34,892 nt of DNA from Candidatus Heimdallarchaeota archaeon (GTDB lineage: Archaea > Asgardarchaeota > Heimdallarchaeia > Heimdallarchaeales > Heimdallarchaeaceae): NCBI GenBank assembly GCA_030608385.1, contig JAUWEG010000017.1:1-34892 (forward strand), in the 5' to 3' direction. Numbering within the stretch: position 1 is the first letter of the stretch; each line of letters opens with the position of its first letter. Below are positions 1 through 7,659 of this stretch, piece after piece. Both the position numbers and the translations under genes were made by a program. The notes under the pieces are model-generated. The model saw nothing but the letters and a program-made list of their open reading frames with translations, was not told the origin of the DNA and did no database searches.

Positions 1-645
1 GTCCTTCTACCACCTGCAAGAATAAGGGAATCTGCAAAATCACTTTTAAAAAACTATAATGATAAAGAATTATTTGAAATTCATCCTCATGGTTACAATC
101 ATGTCGAATGGTCTTCGGGTTTTAGGAGATTTTCTTTTGAAAAAACATCAGAATTTATAGAGAAGATTTTCATAGAATACAATCAAATATTCAATTCTGT
201 ACCCATAACAAATGCAGCACCAAACTTCCAGACAAACAAGTTTTATTTTCAAATCATGAAAGAAAAGGGAGTAGAATTCTTAGCTGACTATAAGTATTCA
301 GAACCGTTCCAATTACAATTTGAAACTAGAGAAAAGAAGTCACAACAGATTCTCCAACTTCCTGTTACTGAGCCAACTTTTGAAGAGTTGTTACAAAAAG
401 GAAAAGGTATCGAAGAAATAAAGAAAATATATAGAAAAAATTTCAAGAAATATATAGATCAAAGCACTGACTATGTTTGTTTTTATCTGCATGCAATTTA
501 TGAACCTTTTAAACTGCGAAAACTGTTGGAAGATCTCTTTAACCTAGTAATTAAGCTTGATATGAAACCGGTTACTCATAAAAGCTTTAAGGATGTCGTT
601 AAGAAAACTTCAGCTATTCGCTATGAAGAATTAATACAGAGGTAA
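1..645 (+). CDS. ArnD-like polysaccharide deacetylase (NodB fold), 5'-truncated
   Basis: The reading frame is open from base 1, so the ATG at 256 in the ORF track is internal and the true start lies outside the window. The visible 214 residues resemble the C-terminal two thirds of the ArnD-type carbohydrate esterase family, which removes formyl or acetyl groups from lipid-linked or nucleotide sugars. Support comes from the HPHGYNH motif (second metal-binding motif of NodB folds), the following W, an 'NAAPNFQTNKF' stretch that matches the AAPGW region of ArnD, and 'LPVTEPTFEEL', like the IPVT-PT segment of that family. The stop lies 4 bases before the GT4 gene, so the two are probably co-transcribed and act on the same glycan. 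The substrate cannot be read from the sequence. Confidence 0.75.
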   Translation, partial: VLLPPARIRESAKSLLKNYNDKELFEIHPHGYNHVEWSSGFRRFSFEKTSEFIEKIFIEYNQIFNSVPITNAAPNFQTNKFYFQIMKEKGVEFLADYKYSEPFQLQFETREKKSQQILQLPVTEPTFEELLQKGKGIEEIKKIYRKNFKKYIDQSTDYVCFYLHAIYEPFKLRKLLEDLFNLVIKLDMKPVTHKSFKDVVKKTSAIRYEELIQR

Positions 646-649
646 TATA

Positions 650-1795
650 ATGAATAAGAAAAAAGTATGCTTTCTAACTCAAGAATACAGAAAGGGAGCA
701 ACTTGGATTTATTGTTTCCAATTGGCCAAGATTTTAAACGAAGAAGGAGATTGGGAAGCACATATTATCTCAGCAGCTAAGGATTGTGAATCAGCTAGTG
801 GAAAAATAGAAGTGCCGTTTTTGTCCTTAATTAAAACCTCTTCCTCAAGATATTTCTATTCTAGAAACTACTGGAAGAAGTCAAAAGAAATTGTTAATAA
901 ACTAAATCCAGATGTTGTTCAAGGAAATATGAACCTACTATCTTCATTAGGAATTAAGAATAAATATCCTATTGTTGAAACCGTTCATACCACTTTTAGT
1001 AGGGAAAAACGAGGAGTTGACAAATTACCTTTCAAACAACTAAGCTGGGTTGAACGAAGGGTTCGTCTTTTATTTCCATTATTGAAATTCGTTGAAAAAC
1101 GAGTTCTAAAAAGAGCTAATCATTTAATTGCAGTTAGTGAAGCTATTAAAGAGGAATTAGTAAAATACTACTCCATTGAAGAAGAACAAATAACTGTCAT
1201 CCCAAATGGTGTAGATACTAAAATTCACTATAAAACAGATGAAAAAATCTACATGAAGAAAAATAAGGAATTGGTTTTAGGTTTTCTTGGAAGAATGACA
1301 GCAGGAAAAGGAGCTCATTTAATTCTGCCAATAATTAAGAAAATTAAGGAAAAAATTCCTGATGTTAAACTACTCATTGCAGGAGATGATCTGAACTCAA
1401 GAAAGAAAATATTAAGCCAGATTAATAGATTGGGACTAAATGAGAATATCATAGATTTTGGATATATTTACGATAACCATAAGAAGAATACATTCTTCAG
1501 TTCTATTGATCTATTGTTACTTCCTTCTAGTCATGAAGGTATGAGTTTGGTACTGTTAGAAGCTATGGCTTGTCAAACCCCAGTATTAACAACCCCTGAA
1601 GCAAATACTTTCGACCACAAAAATACCTTGATAATCACACCTAGATCTGTTAATCACTTTGCTACAAAAGCAATCGAAATCTATAACAACCCAAAAATGG
1701 TTGAGGAAATTCAAAAAAGGTCTAAGGAAGTAGTAGAACAGCTTTCATGGCAAAAAACCGCAGAAAGAACAAAAATTGTTTTTGAAAATCTATAA
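650..1795 (+). CDS. GT4-family glycosyltransferase (GT-B fold)
   Basis: This 381-residue protein has the two-domain GT-B layout of family 4 retaining glycosyltransferases. The N-terminal half is the acceptor domain, with HTTFSRE and AVSEAIKEEL near residues 110-165. The C-terminal half is the nucleotide-sugar domain, with the VIPNGVDT hinge, FLGRMTAGKG (donor phosphate-binding region) and the EGMSLVLLEAMA E-x7-E motif near residue 300. There is no signal peptide or membrane segment, so it is probably a cytosolic or membrane-peripheral enzyme building a lipid-linked or surface glycan. It follows the deacetylase by 4 bases. Its last 6 bases overlap the convergent archaeosortase gene. Donor and acceptor sugars are unknown. 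Confidence 0.88.
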   Translation: MNKKKVCFLTQEYRKGATWIYCFQLAKILNEEGDWEAHIISAAKDCESASGKIEVPFLSLIKTSSSRYFYSRNYWKKSKEIVNKLNPDVVQGNMNLLSSLGIKNKYPIVETVHTTFSREKRGVDKLPFKQLSWVERRVRLLFPLLKFVEKRVLKRANHLIAVSEAIKEELVKYYSIEEEQITVIPNGVDTKIHYKTDEKIYMKKNKELVLGFLGRMTAGKGAHLILPIIKKIKEKIPDVKLLIAGDDLNSRKKILSQINRLGLNENIIDFGYIYDNHKKNTFFSSIDLLLLPSSHEGMSLVLLEAMACQTPVLTTPEANTFDHKNTLIITPRSVNHFATKAIEIYNNPKMVEEIQKRSKEVVEQLSWQKTAERTKIVFENL

Positions 1796-2809
1796 AGAAG
1801 AACTAGAATCATCAATATCGCTTTCAGAAGTCTTTTCTTCTACGTTTTCTGTTCTTATTTCGCGCTTTTTTTGTTTTTTCTTCTTTCTTCGTTCTATTCG
1901 TTTTTGTTTTCTTAGTTCTCTAATCTCCTTTTTCTCACTCAAAGGAAGTATAAACAACCAGAAAACAGGTATCCATAAAATAAGCATAATGTAGCCGAGG
2001 TAATTATGTACTGGTTCTCCAACCTCTCTTCCATAGAAGTAGTATAATGAAATTACTATGATGATTCGTAAAATATTGATGAAGTAGGTTCCAAAAATTC
2101 CAATTAATGTAACAAGTCCTGTTCTATAATTCCAACGTAGTCTTTTCCTTGCTTCAAATAACATGATTAGGAATATGGCTGTAAAGATTGTAAGTGAATG
2201 AATTCCACTACACCTAGCATCAATGAGTATTGCTGCTTCTCCGCTAGGAGCTGTCATAAAATCAATTTTAGTCATATAACTCGTTGTTAACCAAGTAACA
2301 TCACTAATATTCATACCAAAAGCAATCAATAAAGAGGACACTATAGTTCCAGTTAGCTTTGTTAGCCATCTAGCTATCCCTAAATCAAAGAGAAAGGTAT
2401 CTAAACCTGAAAAAATAAGGGCATAAAAAACGGCTGTTAAAATAACCATATACAAGCCAGGGGTTCTGTATTTCTTGAAAAAAGAATCATCCCATGAAAC
2501 ATAGAGAACCATGATAAGAGCAAAAACTAAACCCATAGGAACAAGAGCGACTGTAGGAATGGGGAGGGACAGAAACATTGCTTTCTCTTCTTCACGAAAT
2601 GTTTCAAAGAGAACGTAAAGATAAACAACAAGTCCTAGAAGAACAAAAGAAACAGAATATCTCAGATATCTATTTTTTAGATAAGGTAAAGCAGGAGCTA
2701 TTTTCCCATTAATTTTTGAAAAGATATTTTGAGTCTTTACAAAACGATTCTTCTTGGTTTCATCATGGGAGCTTGTTTCATTAAAATCATCTTGTTTCAT
2801 GTCTACCAT
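1790..2809 (-). CDS. Archaeosortase/exosortase family transpeptidase
   Basis: A polytopic membrane protein with about seven to eight hydrophobic helices carrying the exosortase/archaeosortase triad: Cys in ARCSGIHS (about residue 200), Arg in NILRI (about 250) and His in VHNYLGY (about 270). These enzymes recognise a C-terminal tripartite signal (short motif, membrane helix, basic cluster) on exported proteins, cleave it and usually attach the product to a lipid. The ORF-track start at 2821 is a TTG; the ATG at 2809 is preceded by GGTGGG and is preferred (339 residues). Odd feature: a C-terminal cytoplasmic tail of about 50 residues, first strongly Lys/Arg-rich, then acidic and serine-rich. 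It lies convergent to the glycan genes. The specific archaeosortase subtype and its sorting signal are not identified. Confidence 0.85.
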   Translation of the reverse strand: MVDMKQDDFNETSSHDETKKNRFVKTQNIFSKINGKIAPALPYLKNRYLRYSVSFVLLGLVVYLYVLFETFREEEKAMFLSLPIPTVALVPMGLVFALIMVLYVSWDDSFFKKYRTPGLYMVILTAVFYALIFSGLDTFLFDLGIARWLTKLTGTIVSSLLIAFGMNISDVTWLTTSYMTKIDFMTAPSGEAAILIDARCSGIHSLTIFTAIFLIMLFEARKRLRWNYRTGLVTLIGIFGTYFINILRIIIVISLYYFYGREVGEPVHNYLGYIMLILWIPVFWLFILPLSEKKEIRELRKQKRIERRKKKKQKKREIRTENVEEKTSESDIDDSSSSL

Positions 2810-2817
2810 CTTTCCCA

Positions 2818-2876
2818 CCAATATTGGATTTCAGTATAGAGATTTAATCTCAAAGTTAACACTTCAGTATTGGATT
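2818..2876 (-). promoter_or_regulatory. Candidate operator region upstream of the archaeosortase
   Basis: The 5' flank of the archaeosortase holds a perfect palindrome CCAATATTGG (2818-2827), a 5-3-5 inverted repeat GAGATTTAATCTC (2839-2851), and two repeated words, TATTGGATT (2822 and 2868) and TTCAGTAT (2830 and 2863), in swapped order. The next upstream gene encodes a ribbon-helix-helix protein, a family that binds such short symmetric sites. The operator role is inference. Confidence 0.35.
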
Positions 2877-2987
2877 ATCTCCAAGACACATTTAATTTGA
2901 TTGTATATTACTAAAAAATCTCACTCTGTTAAACCTAACGTTTCTTCAAATGCCCCTTATAACTGGAAATAGATGAGATTGAAGATC

Positions 2988-3197
2988 CTAATCATCTTCA
3001 AAAATGATGTTATTATATTTGTTGTCAATATTTGGGAAACGAAAATCAGTTGATTGTTTTGATGCATAGTGTTCCCTATAAAAATCTCTAAGTGCGAGCC
3101 TTATTGCTTCAGATCTTGAAGCATATCTACCCTGTAGGACCATTTCATCCAGAATTTCAACAAACTCACTTGGCAATCTTATTGAAATTAAATTCAT
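2988..3197 (-). CDS. Ribbon-helix-helix (CopG/Arc/MetJ-type) transcriptional regulator
   Basis: A 69-residue protein whose first 45 residues form a typical ribbon-helix-helix: beta strand LISIRLP, helix EFVEILDEMV, turn GRYASRSEAIR and helix ALRDFYREHY. Such proteins dimerise and insert the paired strands into the major groove of short palindromic operators, often repressing their own gene. The last 20 residues are polar and acidic (ends FEDD). No toxin gene is adjacent, so this looks like a stand-alone regulator, not an antitoxin. A 13-base inverted repeat lies 27 bases upstream of the start, and related palindromes lie before the downstream archaeosortase gene. The target set is unknown. 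Confidence 0.85.
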   Translation of the reverse strand: MNLISIRLPSEFVEILDEMVLQGRYASRSEAIRLALRDFYREHYASKQSTDFRFPNIDNKYNNIIFEDD

Positions 3198-3223
3198 TTG
3201 TTAACCCCTAAACAAATTTTAAT

Positions 3224-3236
3224 CACCATATTGGTG
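3224..3236. promoter_or_regulatory. Inverted repeat upstream of the ribbon-helix-helix gene
   Basis: CACCATATTGGTG is a perfect 5-3-5 inverted repeat 27 bases upstream of the regulator start codon. Its core resembles CCAATATTGG at the archaeosortase start. It is a plausible autoregulatory operator; this is inference from position and symmetry. Confidence 0.35.
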
Positions 3237-3401
3237 TACGATTTTGCATTTATAGATTTGTAACACTCTTCATTCTTGATGATTCAGTAGTTTGTTATCA
3301 AGTAAACATGTTATTTAAGGTTTGTGTCGGATGTAGAGAGAATTCAGAAAAGAAATAGAAAAGTTCTACCTCTTAGGCAATCTGTAAAGTTCTTAAATTT
3401 A

Positions 3402-3971
3402 CTATATCATATTTTCCTTGTCACATTTCTCACATGTAAGTATAGTACCAGAAGGTAAATAATCATCTGATTTGGTTATAACATGACCACAATAACAAAC
3501 ATATCCTTTCAATCTTGCGGGATTACCAAAAACTAAAGCATGCGCTGGTACATCTTTTGAAACAAGACTTCCTGCACCTATCATTGCATATTCTCCCACA
3601 GTTATTCCGCACACTACAGTAACATTAGCGCCTATTGAAGCACCTTTTTTGACTAGGGTTGGTACTAACTCCCATTCAGGATTCGCAGCTCGTGGCAGGT
3701 AATCATTTGTAAAACAAACATGGGGACCAACAAATACATCGTCCTCAAGAGTTACACCATGGTATACTGAAACGAAATTTTGTATCTTCACATTGTCTCC
3801 AATCATAACCTCAAAATCAACAAAAACAGATTTTCCAAAGATACAATTTTTTCCAATAGTTGTACCCTTTCTCACTTGTACTTGATGCCAAATTTTTGTT
3901 CCATCTCCAATTGTGACATCATCCTCGATAAAAGCTGTAGGATGTACAAAATAACTCATATTGTTATTCAT
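3402..3971 (-). CDS. Left-handed beta-helix sugar N-acyltransferase (WbpD/WlbB-like)
   Basis: A 189-residue hexapeptide-repeat acyltransferase. The chain has the [LIV]-G-x4 periodicity of a left-handed beta-helix (FIEDDVTIGDGTKIW, TTIGKNCIFGKSVF, ASIGANVTVVCGITVGEYAMIGAGSLV). The sequence VSVYHGVTLEDDVFVGPHVCFTNDYLPR matches the active-site region of the family that N-acetylates UDP- or dTDP-amino sugars such as UDP-GlcNAc(3N)A. The last 35 residues hold CYCG and CEKC, a small metal-binding knuckle common at the C-terminus of WlbB-type enzymes. It probably makes an acetylated amino sugar for N-glycans or surface polysaccharide, in keeping with the glycan enzymes at the left end. A second in-frame ATG (3959) gives MSYFVHP and may be the real start. 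The exact sugar is not determined. Confidence 0.85.
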   Translation of the reverse strand: MNNNMSYFVHPTAFIEDDVTIGDGTKIWHQVQVRKGTTIGKNCIFGKSVFVDFEVMIGDNVKIQNFVSVYHGVTLEDDVFVGPHVCFTNDYLPRAANPEWELVPTLVKKGASIGANVTVVCGITVGEYAMIGAGSLVSKDVPAHALVFGNPARLKGYVCYCGHVITKSDDYLPSGTILTCEKCDKENMI

Positions 3972-4017
3972 ATTGTGAAATCCTAATCTTAAGATAAAAA
4001 ACTTTACCTTGTATTGT

Positions 4018-4773
4018 TTAGTTATTTCTTCTACAAATGCAATTTACATCTCTCTCAACTTCGAAGGTTTCGAAGCTGTTGTATTGTAAATCAGCGTGTA
4101 GTATCTTGTTAGCAAGTAGTTTATCTTTATCTTTGAAAACCAGATATTTTATAGCTTCATTGGCTTCTATTAAACCAAAAAATCCTGCTGTTGTCCCCAT
4201 AACTCCCTCTTCTCCAGTAGTGGGATAAGTACCAGGTGTGGGTATTTCTTTGAACACACATCTGTAACAAGCTGTTTCTTTAGGTAAAACAGTTATCATT
4301 TGTCCTTCAAACTGGAATACACCCCCTATCACAAAAGGTACCTCCAATTTGATACACATATCATTTACAAGGAATTTTGTTTCAAAATTATCACTCGCTT
4401 CTACTACAAAATCATAACCAGAGATTATTTTTTCTGCATTGCTTTCATTAAGATGAGTTTTGTGTAATATTATTTCTATATCTGAATTGAGTTGAGAAAG
4501 TTTGTTGAATGCTGAATCTATTTTAGTTTTATCCAGATCAGTTTCATAATGTAAAATTTGACGATTTAAATTGGACAATTCTACTCTATCTTGATCTAGT
4601 AATCCTAAATTTCCAACCCCAGCTGAAGCTAAGTAATATACAACGCTAGAACCTAACCCGCCTAAACCTATTACCAAAACTTTACTTGATTTCAGTGTTT
4701 TTTGACCCTCAACACCGATGTTTGAGATTATAATTTGACGATTGTATTTCTCTAACTCATCTTTACTAAGCAT
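4018..4773 (-). CDS. ThiF/MoeB/HesA-family E1-like adenylyltransferase
   Basis: A 251-residue E1-like enzyme that should adenylate the C-terminus of a ubiquitin-like or sulfur-carrier protein. The nucleotide-binding site is intact: GLGGLGS near residue 37, then the LLDQDRVELSNLNRQ segment containing the catalytic Arg, and EASDNFETK with the Mg/ATP-binding Asp. The first zinc pair is present (CYRC). The second, near the C-terminus, is CIC instead of CxxC, which leaves the zinc site uncertain. Where MoeB and ThiF carry a conserved Cys (TCVEAGV or NCRTAGV), this protein reads PTTGEEGVMG with no cysteine. There is no rhodanese domain and no ThiS/MoaD/ubiquitin-like gene in the window, so the partner is unknown. 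It lies 46 bases upstream of the acetyltransferase on the same strand. Confidence 0.88.
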   Translation of the reverse strand: MLSKDELEKYNRQIIISNIGVEGQKTLKSSKVLVIGLGGLGSSVVYYLASAGVGNLGLLDQDRVELSNLNRQILHYETDLDKTKIDSAFNKLSQLNSDIEIILHKTHLNESNAEKIISGYDFVVEASDNFETKFLVNDMCIKLEVPFVIGGVFQFEGQMITVLPKETACYRCVFKEIPTPGTYPTTGEEGVMGTTAGFFGLIEANEAIKYLVFKDKDKLLANKILHADLQYNSFETFEVERDVNCICRRNN

Positions 4774-4846
4774 TTTGAAGTCAACCTACCAGTAAAACTT
4801 GAATTCAATAAATCTTTCTTATGATTAGTAGAAAATAAGAACTCTA

Positions 4847-5251
4847 CTAAATACTTGCCACGTATTCCTTTTCTATTAGTCTGCGAAACTCTTCTATTTT
4901 CACATGAAGTTTTTTAGCCTCTTTTTCTATAATATTGGGGAGTTTTTCATATCCTAATGCTTTTTCATAGCATTTTGAGAAATAGTTGAGTTGAAAAACA
5001 AGCTGTACAATTCGTGCATATTGAAAAACTTGGTCAGGATTGGTCACTAATGCTACTTTCAAAGAAATCTCATTCTGCTCTTCAGGGCTCAAATCTATGT
5101 TTAATCCTTCACGATTACATTGATCAAATAATTTATTGAGCATAAGCCTACCTTTCTTCAAAACCTGAGCAAGGTCTTGTGCAACGTCAGAAAGACCTGG
5201 AACTTCTTTTCCTATTGTTTCCGCGCTCTCAGTTATACTTTCAAGATGCAT
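4847..5251 (-). CDS. Uncharacterised helical protein
   Basis: This protein was not recognised. It is about 134 residues, soluble, and predicted almost entirely helical. An N-terminal amphipathic stretch is followed by helices with regular heptad-like hydrophobics (LMLNKLFDQC, YARIVQLVFQLNYF, IIEKEAKKLHVKIEEFRRLIEKEY). It has two separated cysteines and no zinc motif. The ORF-track start at 5260 is GTG; the ATG at 5251 is preferred because a TATA-like ACTTATAAG at 5289-5297 would place transcription about 12 bases upstream. It lies between the ribophorin I homologue and the E1-like gene, all on the minus strand, but it has its own promoter and the gene before it ends in a T tract. No function can be inferred. 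Confidence 0.7.
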   Translation of the reverse strand: MHLESITESAETIGKEVPGLSDVAQDLAQVLKKGRLMLNKLFDQCNREGLNIDLSPEEQNEISLKVALVTNPDQVFQYARIVQLVFQLNYFSKCYEKALGYEKLPNIIEKEAKKLHVKIEEFRRLIEKEYVASI

Positions 5252-5288
5252 GATTCCCACTTTAGTAAAATAAAAATCGCGGAGCTTC

Positions 5289-5297
5289 TTATAAGTT
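5289..5297 (-). promoter_or_regulatory. TATA box of the helical-protein gene
   Basis: On the minus strand the sequence reads AAAAAACTTATAAG. It lies 38-46 bases before the preferred ATG at 5251, the right spacing for an archaeal promoter giving a short leader. Confidence 0.45.
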
Positions 5298-5315
5298 TTT
5301 TCAGAAATAAGATAA

Positions 5316-5335
5316 ATAAAAAGAAAAGAAAAAAG
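5316..5335 (-). terminator. T-rich terminator after the ribophorin I homologue
   Basis: Just past the stop codon, the minus strand reads CCCTTTTTTCTTTTCTTTTT. Runs of U of this kind are the usual archaeal termination signal and are the preferred target of aCPSF1, which is also encoded in this window. Confidence 0.5.
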
Positions 5336-5346
5336 GGAATAATGAA

Positions 5347-7440
5347 TTAAGGTTCTAAAAGCATTCTTAGGCTGATTAAGTGACTATTAATTTCGTTCTT
5401 TAGTTTCTCAATGGTTTGCTGCCTTTCTCGGAAGAGTTTCATATATGACTCTCTGGTCATGTTCTTCTTGACCCTGTATTCTTGCTGAAGCATGCGAAGA
5501 TTTCTTCTTTCTTCGTAAAGTTTTCTTTCAGCAATCTCGATCTTTTGGACATATTCCTTATATCTTCCACCAAAAGCTATCAGAGATTCTTTTGTCTTCT
5601 TCAAATCTTCTTCCTCTATTCTTTGGCGTTTCTCGAGTTTGGCAATCAAATCTTTGCCTGCTTTAGCTTTCAATTTCTTTGCAGCTAATTTTGACCTAGT
5701 TTCCCGTAATCTCTCACGAATAGATAGAATTTCTTCATATTGTTTAACAAATTCCTCTATTTCATCTACCGGAATGAATTCTTTATCCGATTCATCTACC
5801 ACTAAATCTTTAGCTTTCTTTGTTGACCACCTAATACCAAGATAGACTGCAAATACTACACCTACAACAATTACTTGTAATAAATAAGTAATCAACATGT
5901 TCAACCTCGAATAGCGGTAACTGATTATTACAGGAGCATTGTCATTTCCTGAAAAAGTAGTGAACTTAAAGCTCATAATACGTCTGAATCCAAGTGTAGT
6001 GAATTCGAATTTTTTATCATAACTTATATACATATCTTGATAGGGATCAGGATTATTGTATTGAATTTCTTGGTATACAGCTCCCTTAGGTAGAATAACA
6101 TCTACTTTGAGTTCATCAATGGTCCAATTCACGATAGAACATGGCTCAAACGAAAACTTATAGTTAATAGAGCCTGTTTCTTTTGTTAAGAAGGTATCCA
6201 AAGGAACTCTATAAATTATGGTGAATGTCATTTGGTCCCCATAGAACAATGGTGTTCTTGGAAATATTACCAAAGCATCATGGCCTGGAAAAACGCTAGG
6301 GCGTTGATTATATGCCCCTGGAGTAAATATTTGATTCTCAACTTGATAAATTTGATTTAATGAACCTACTTCATCATATAGATCTATGATGGTTGCATTT
6401 ATTGGTATAATTATAGGAAAGGCGTTCAGAGCATATGGTTTTAGATCTATTTCATTATAATCATCTGGTTTCTTAGGACCAAGAAAAACTAATGTTTGAG
6501 ATTCTGTTATCTTAACCAAACCAAAAGGATCAATTTCAATTTTCCGATACACATTAGATGATTTAAACAGAATTGTGTTAGCAGGATTTTCTACATCACC
6601 GGAAGCACTAACTGATGATAAATAGACGTTCAACATCAAATCATCTTCATATGATTGAGTATAATTAAATGGCTCTCTAGTTATGTTAGACCACTTTAGA
6701 AGACCAGTTTCGGCATCAGTGATTAATATTATGCCTTCTGTAGAATTGTTAGGAGTTATTGTATGTTCCGCATCGTCTAAGAAAATATCTCCTCCTTGTT
6801 TTTCTATCCAGACTAATCCATCAACTATTGGAATATTATTGATTAAAGGGTAAACTAATTCCTCATACTTGAGCACTTGTTCAGTATTAACAATTGTATA
6901 TGTATAAGGATATGCAAATTCAATATAGACATTGATGAAATATTGAGCTCCTTGACCAATACTTGTTAAGTCTAGGTTAAATGGAACCGTGAAGGTTGTG
7001 TAATTAATATATTTCTGAAAAGTATAGGTTCTCTTAGCAGTTGAGTTCCCTATACCTTCATATGATGCATTCGAAACACGGAAACTTGCAAATGTAATAT
7101 TATCAACATGAATGTTAGGCAGAGTGTAATTGAAATATGTCATCACGCTTTCATTCCCAATGATATTTACTTCAATAGAATCTATTAAACCCAGAGTGCC
7201 AAAAGTCTGCATTTCTACTGTTCTATTAACAACAGCAGTTGCGTTAAACCCATAGGTGTAATTAGATGAAAGGGAATAAACTTCTTCACTAATTGGGGGG
7301 ATGGGATTGCTTAGATTGGTTGGTTCAGTTACCATGATATCGTTGGAGTAACCTTGAACTAATCCGGACATTGTTATTAATGACATTGAAATTACAACTA
7401 ATATAGTCAAAGTAAACATCGTACTTCTGATTTTCTTCAT
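5347..7440 (-). CDS. Ribophorin I (OST1)-like oligosaccharyltransferase subunit
   Basis: A 697-residue type I membrane protein: signal peptide (1-30), a beta-rich ectodomain of about 480 residues with roughly fifteen N-x-S/T sequons, one membrane helix near 515-540 ([19 protein letters not shown]) and about 150 residues of cytoplasmic coiled coil. This is the layout of eukaryotic ribophorin I, a non-catalytic subunit that presents acceptor polypeptide to STT3. Segments match human RPN1 as recalled: [22 protein letters not shown] versus [34 protein letters not shown] versus IDSLTVKIILPEGA, and [13 protein letters not shown] versus IEVSHWGNIAVEE. The basic C-terminal helix ending in ISLRMLLEP parallels the RPN1 end. 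A GAGGT lies 7-8 bases before the ATG. Glycan enzymes nearby suit a role in N-glycosylation. No STT3 is in the window. Family membership is well supported; the archaeal function is inference. Confidence 0.85.
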   Translation of the reverse strand: [697 protein letters not shown]

Positions 7441-7612
7441 AAATGAAACCTCGTGTTTCTAATCTTTGTGCCAATGAGGAGGAATGATTTTAAATATTTT
7501 GGCTTCTTATACATTTTATTTTTTTAAATTTAAATCACAGCACTTTTGAAAATAGGATAAAACTTTGATTAGAGGGTTTCAAAATAAAAATTTGCAGTAA
7601 AAAGTCACTAAT

Positions 7613-7622
7613 GCATATAAAA
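7613..7622 (+). promoter_or_regulatory. TATA box of the deoC-mutS-mutL run
   Basis: GCATATAAAA lies 38-56 bases before the candidate deoC starts (TTG 7660 or GTG 7669). It is the best TATA match in the 219-base divergent region between the ribophorin I homologue and deoC, which otherwise holds only AT-rich sequence. Confidence 0.45.
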
Positions 7623-7659
7623 ACAAAACATTCGGAATATTTTTGTATTTTCAATATAT

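Noticed and set aside
1776-1994. 72-residue plus-strand ORF over the archaeosortase end
   Set aside because: It is the antisense of the basic Lys/Arg-rich tail (runs of Phe/Ser from AAG/AGA codons), so a shadow.
2988-3197. Ribbon-helix-helix protein as antitoxin of a toxin-antitoxin pair
   Set aside because: No RelE/MazF/PIN-type gene lies next to it; neighbours are an acetyltransferase and the archaeosortase.
3198-3401. Possible small RNA in the 204-base gap upstream of the ribbon-helix-helix gene
   Set aside because: Apart from the 13-base inverted repeat at 3224, no stable structure or promoter-terminator pair was seen.
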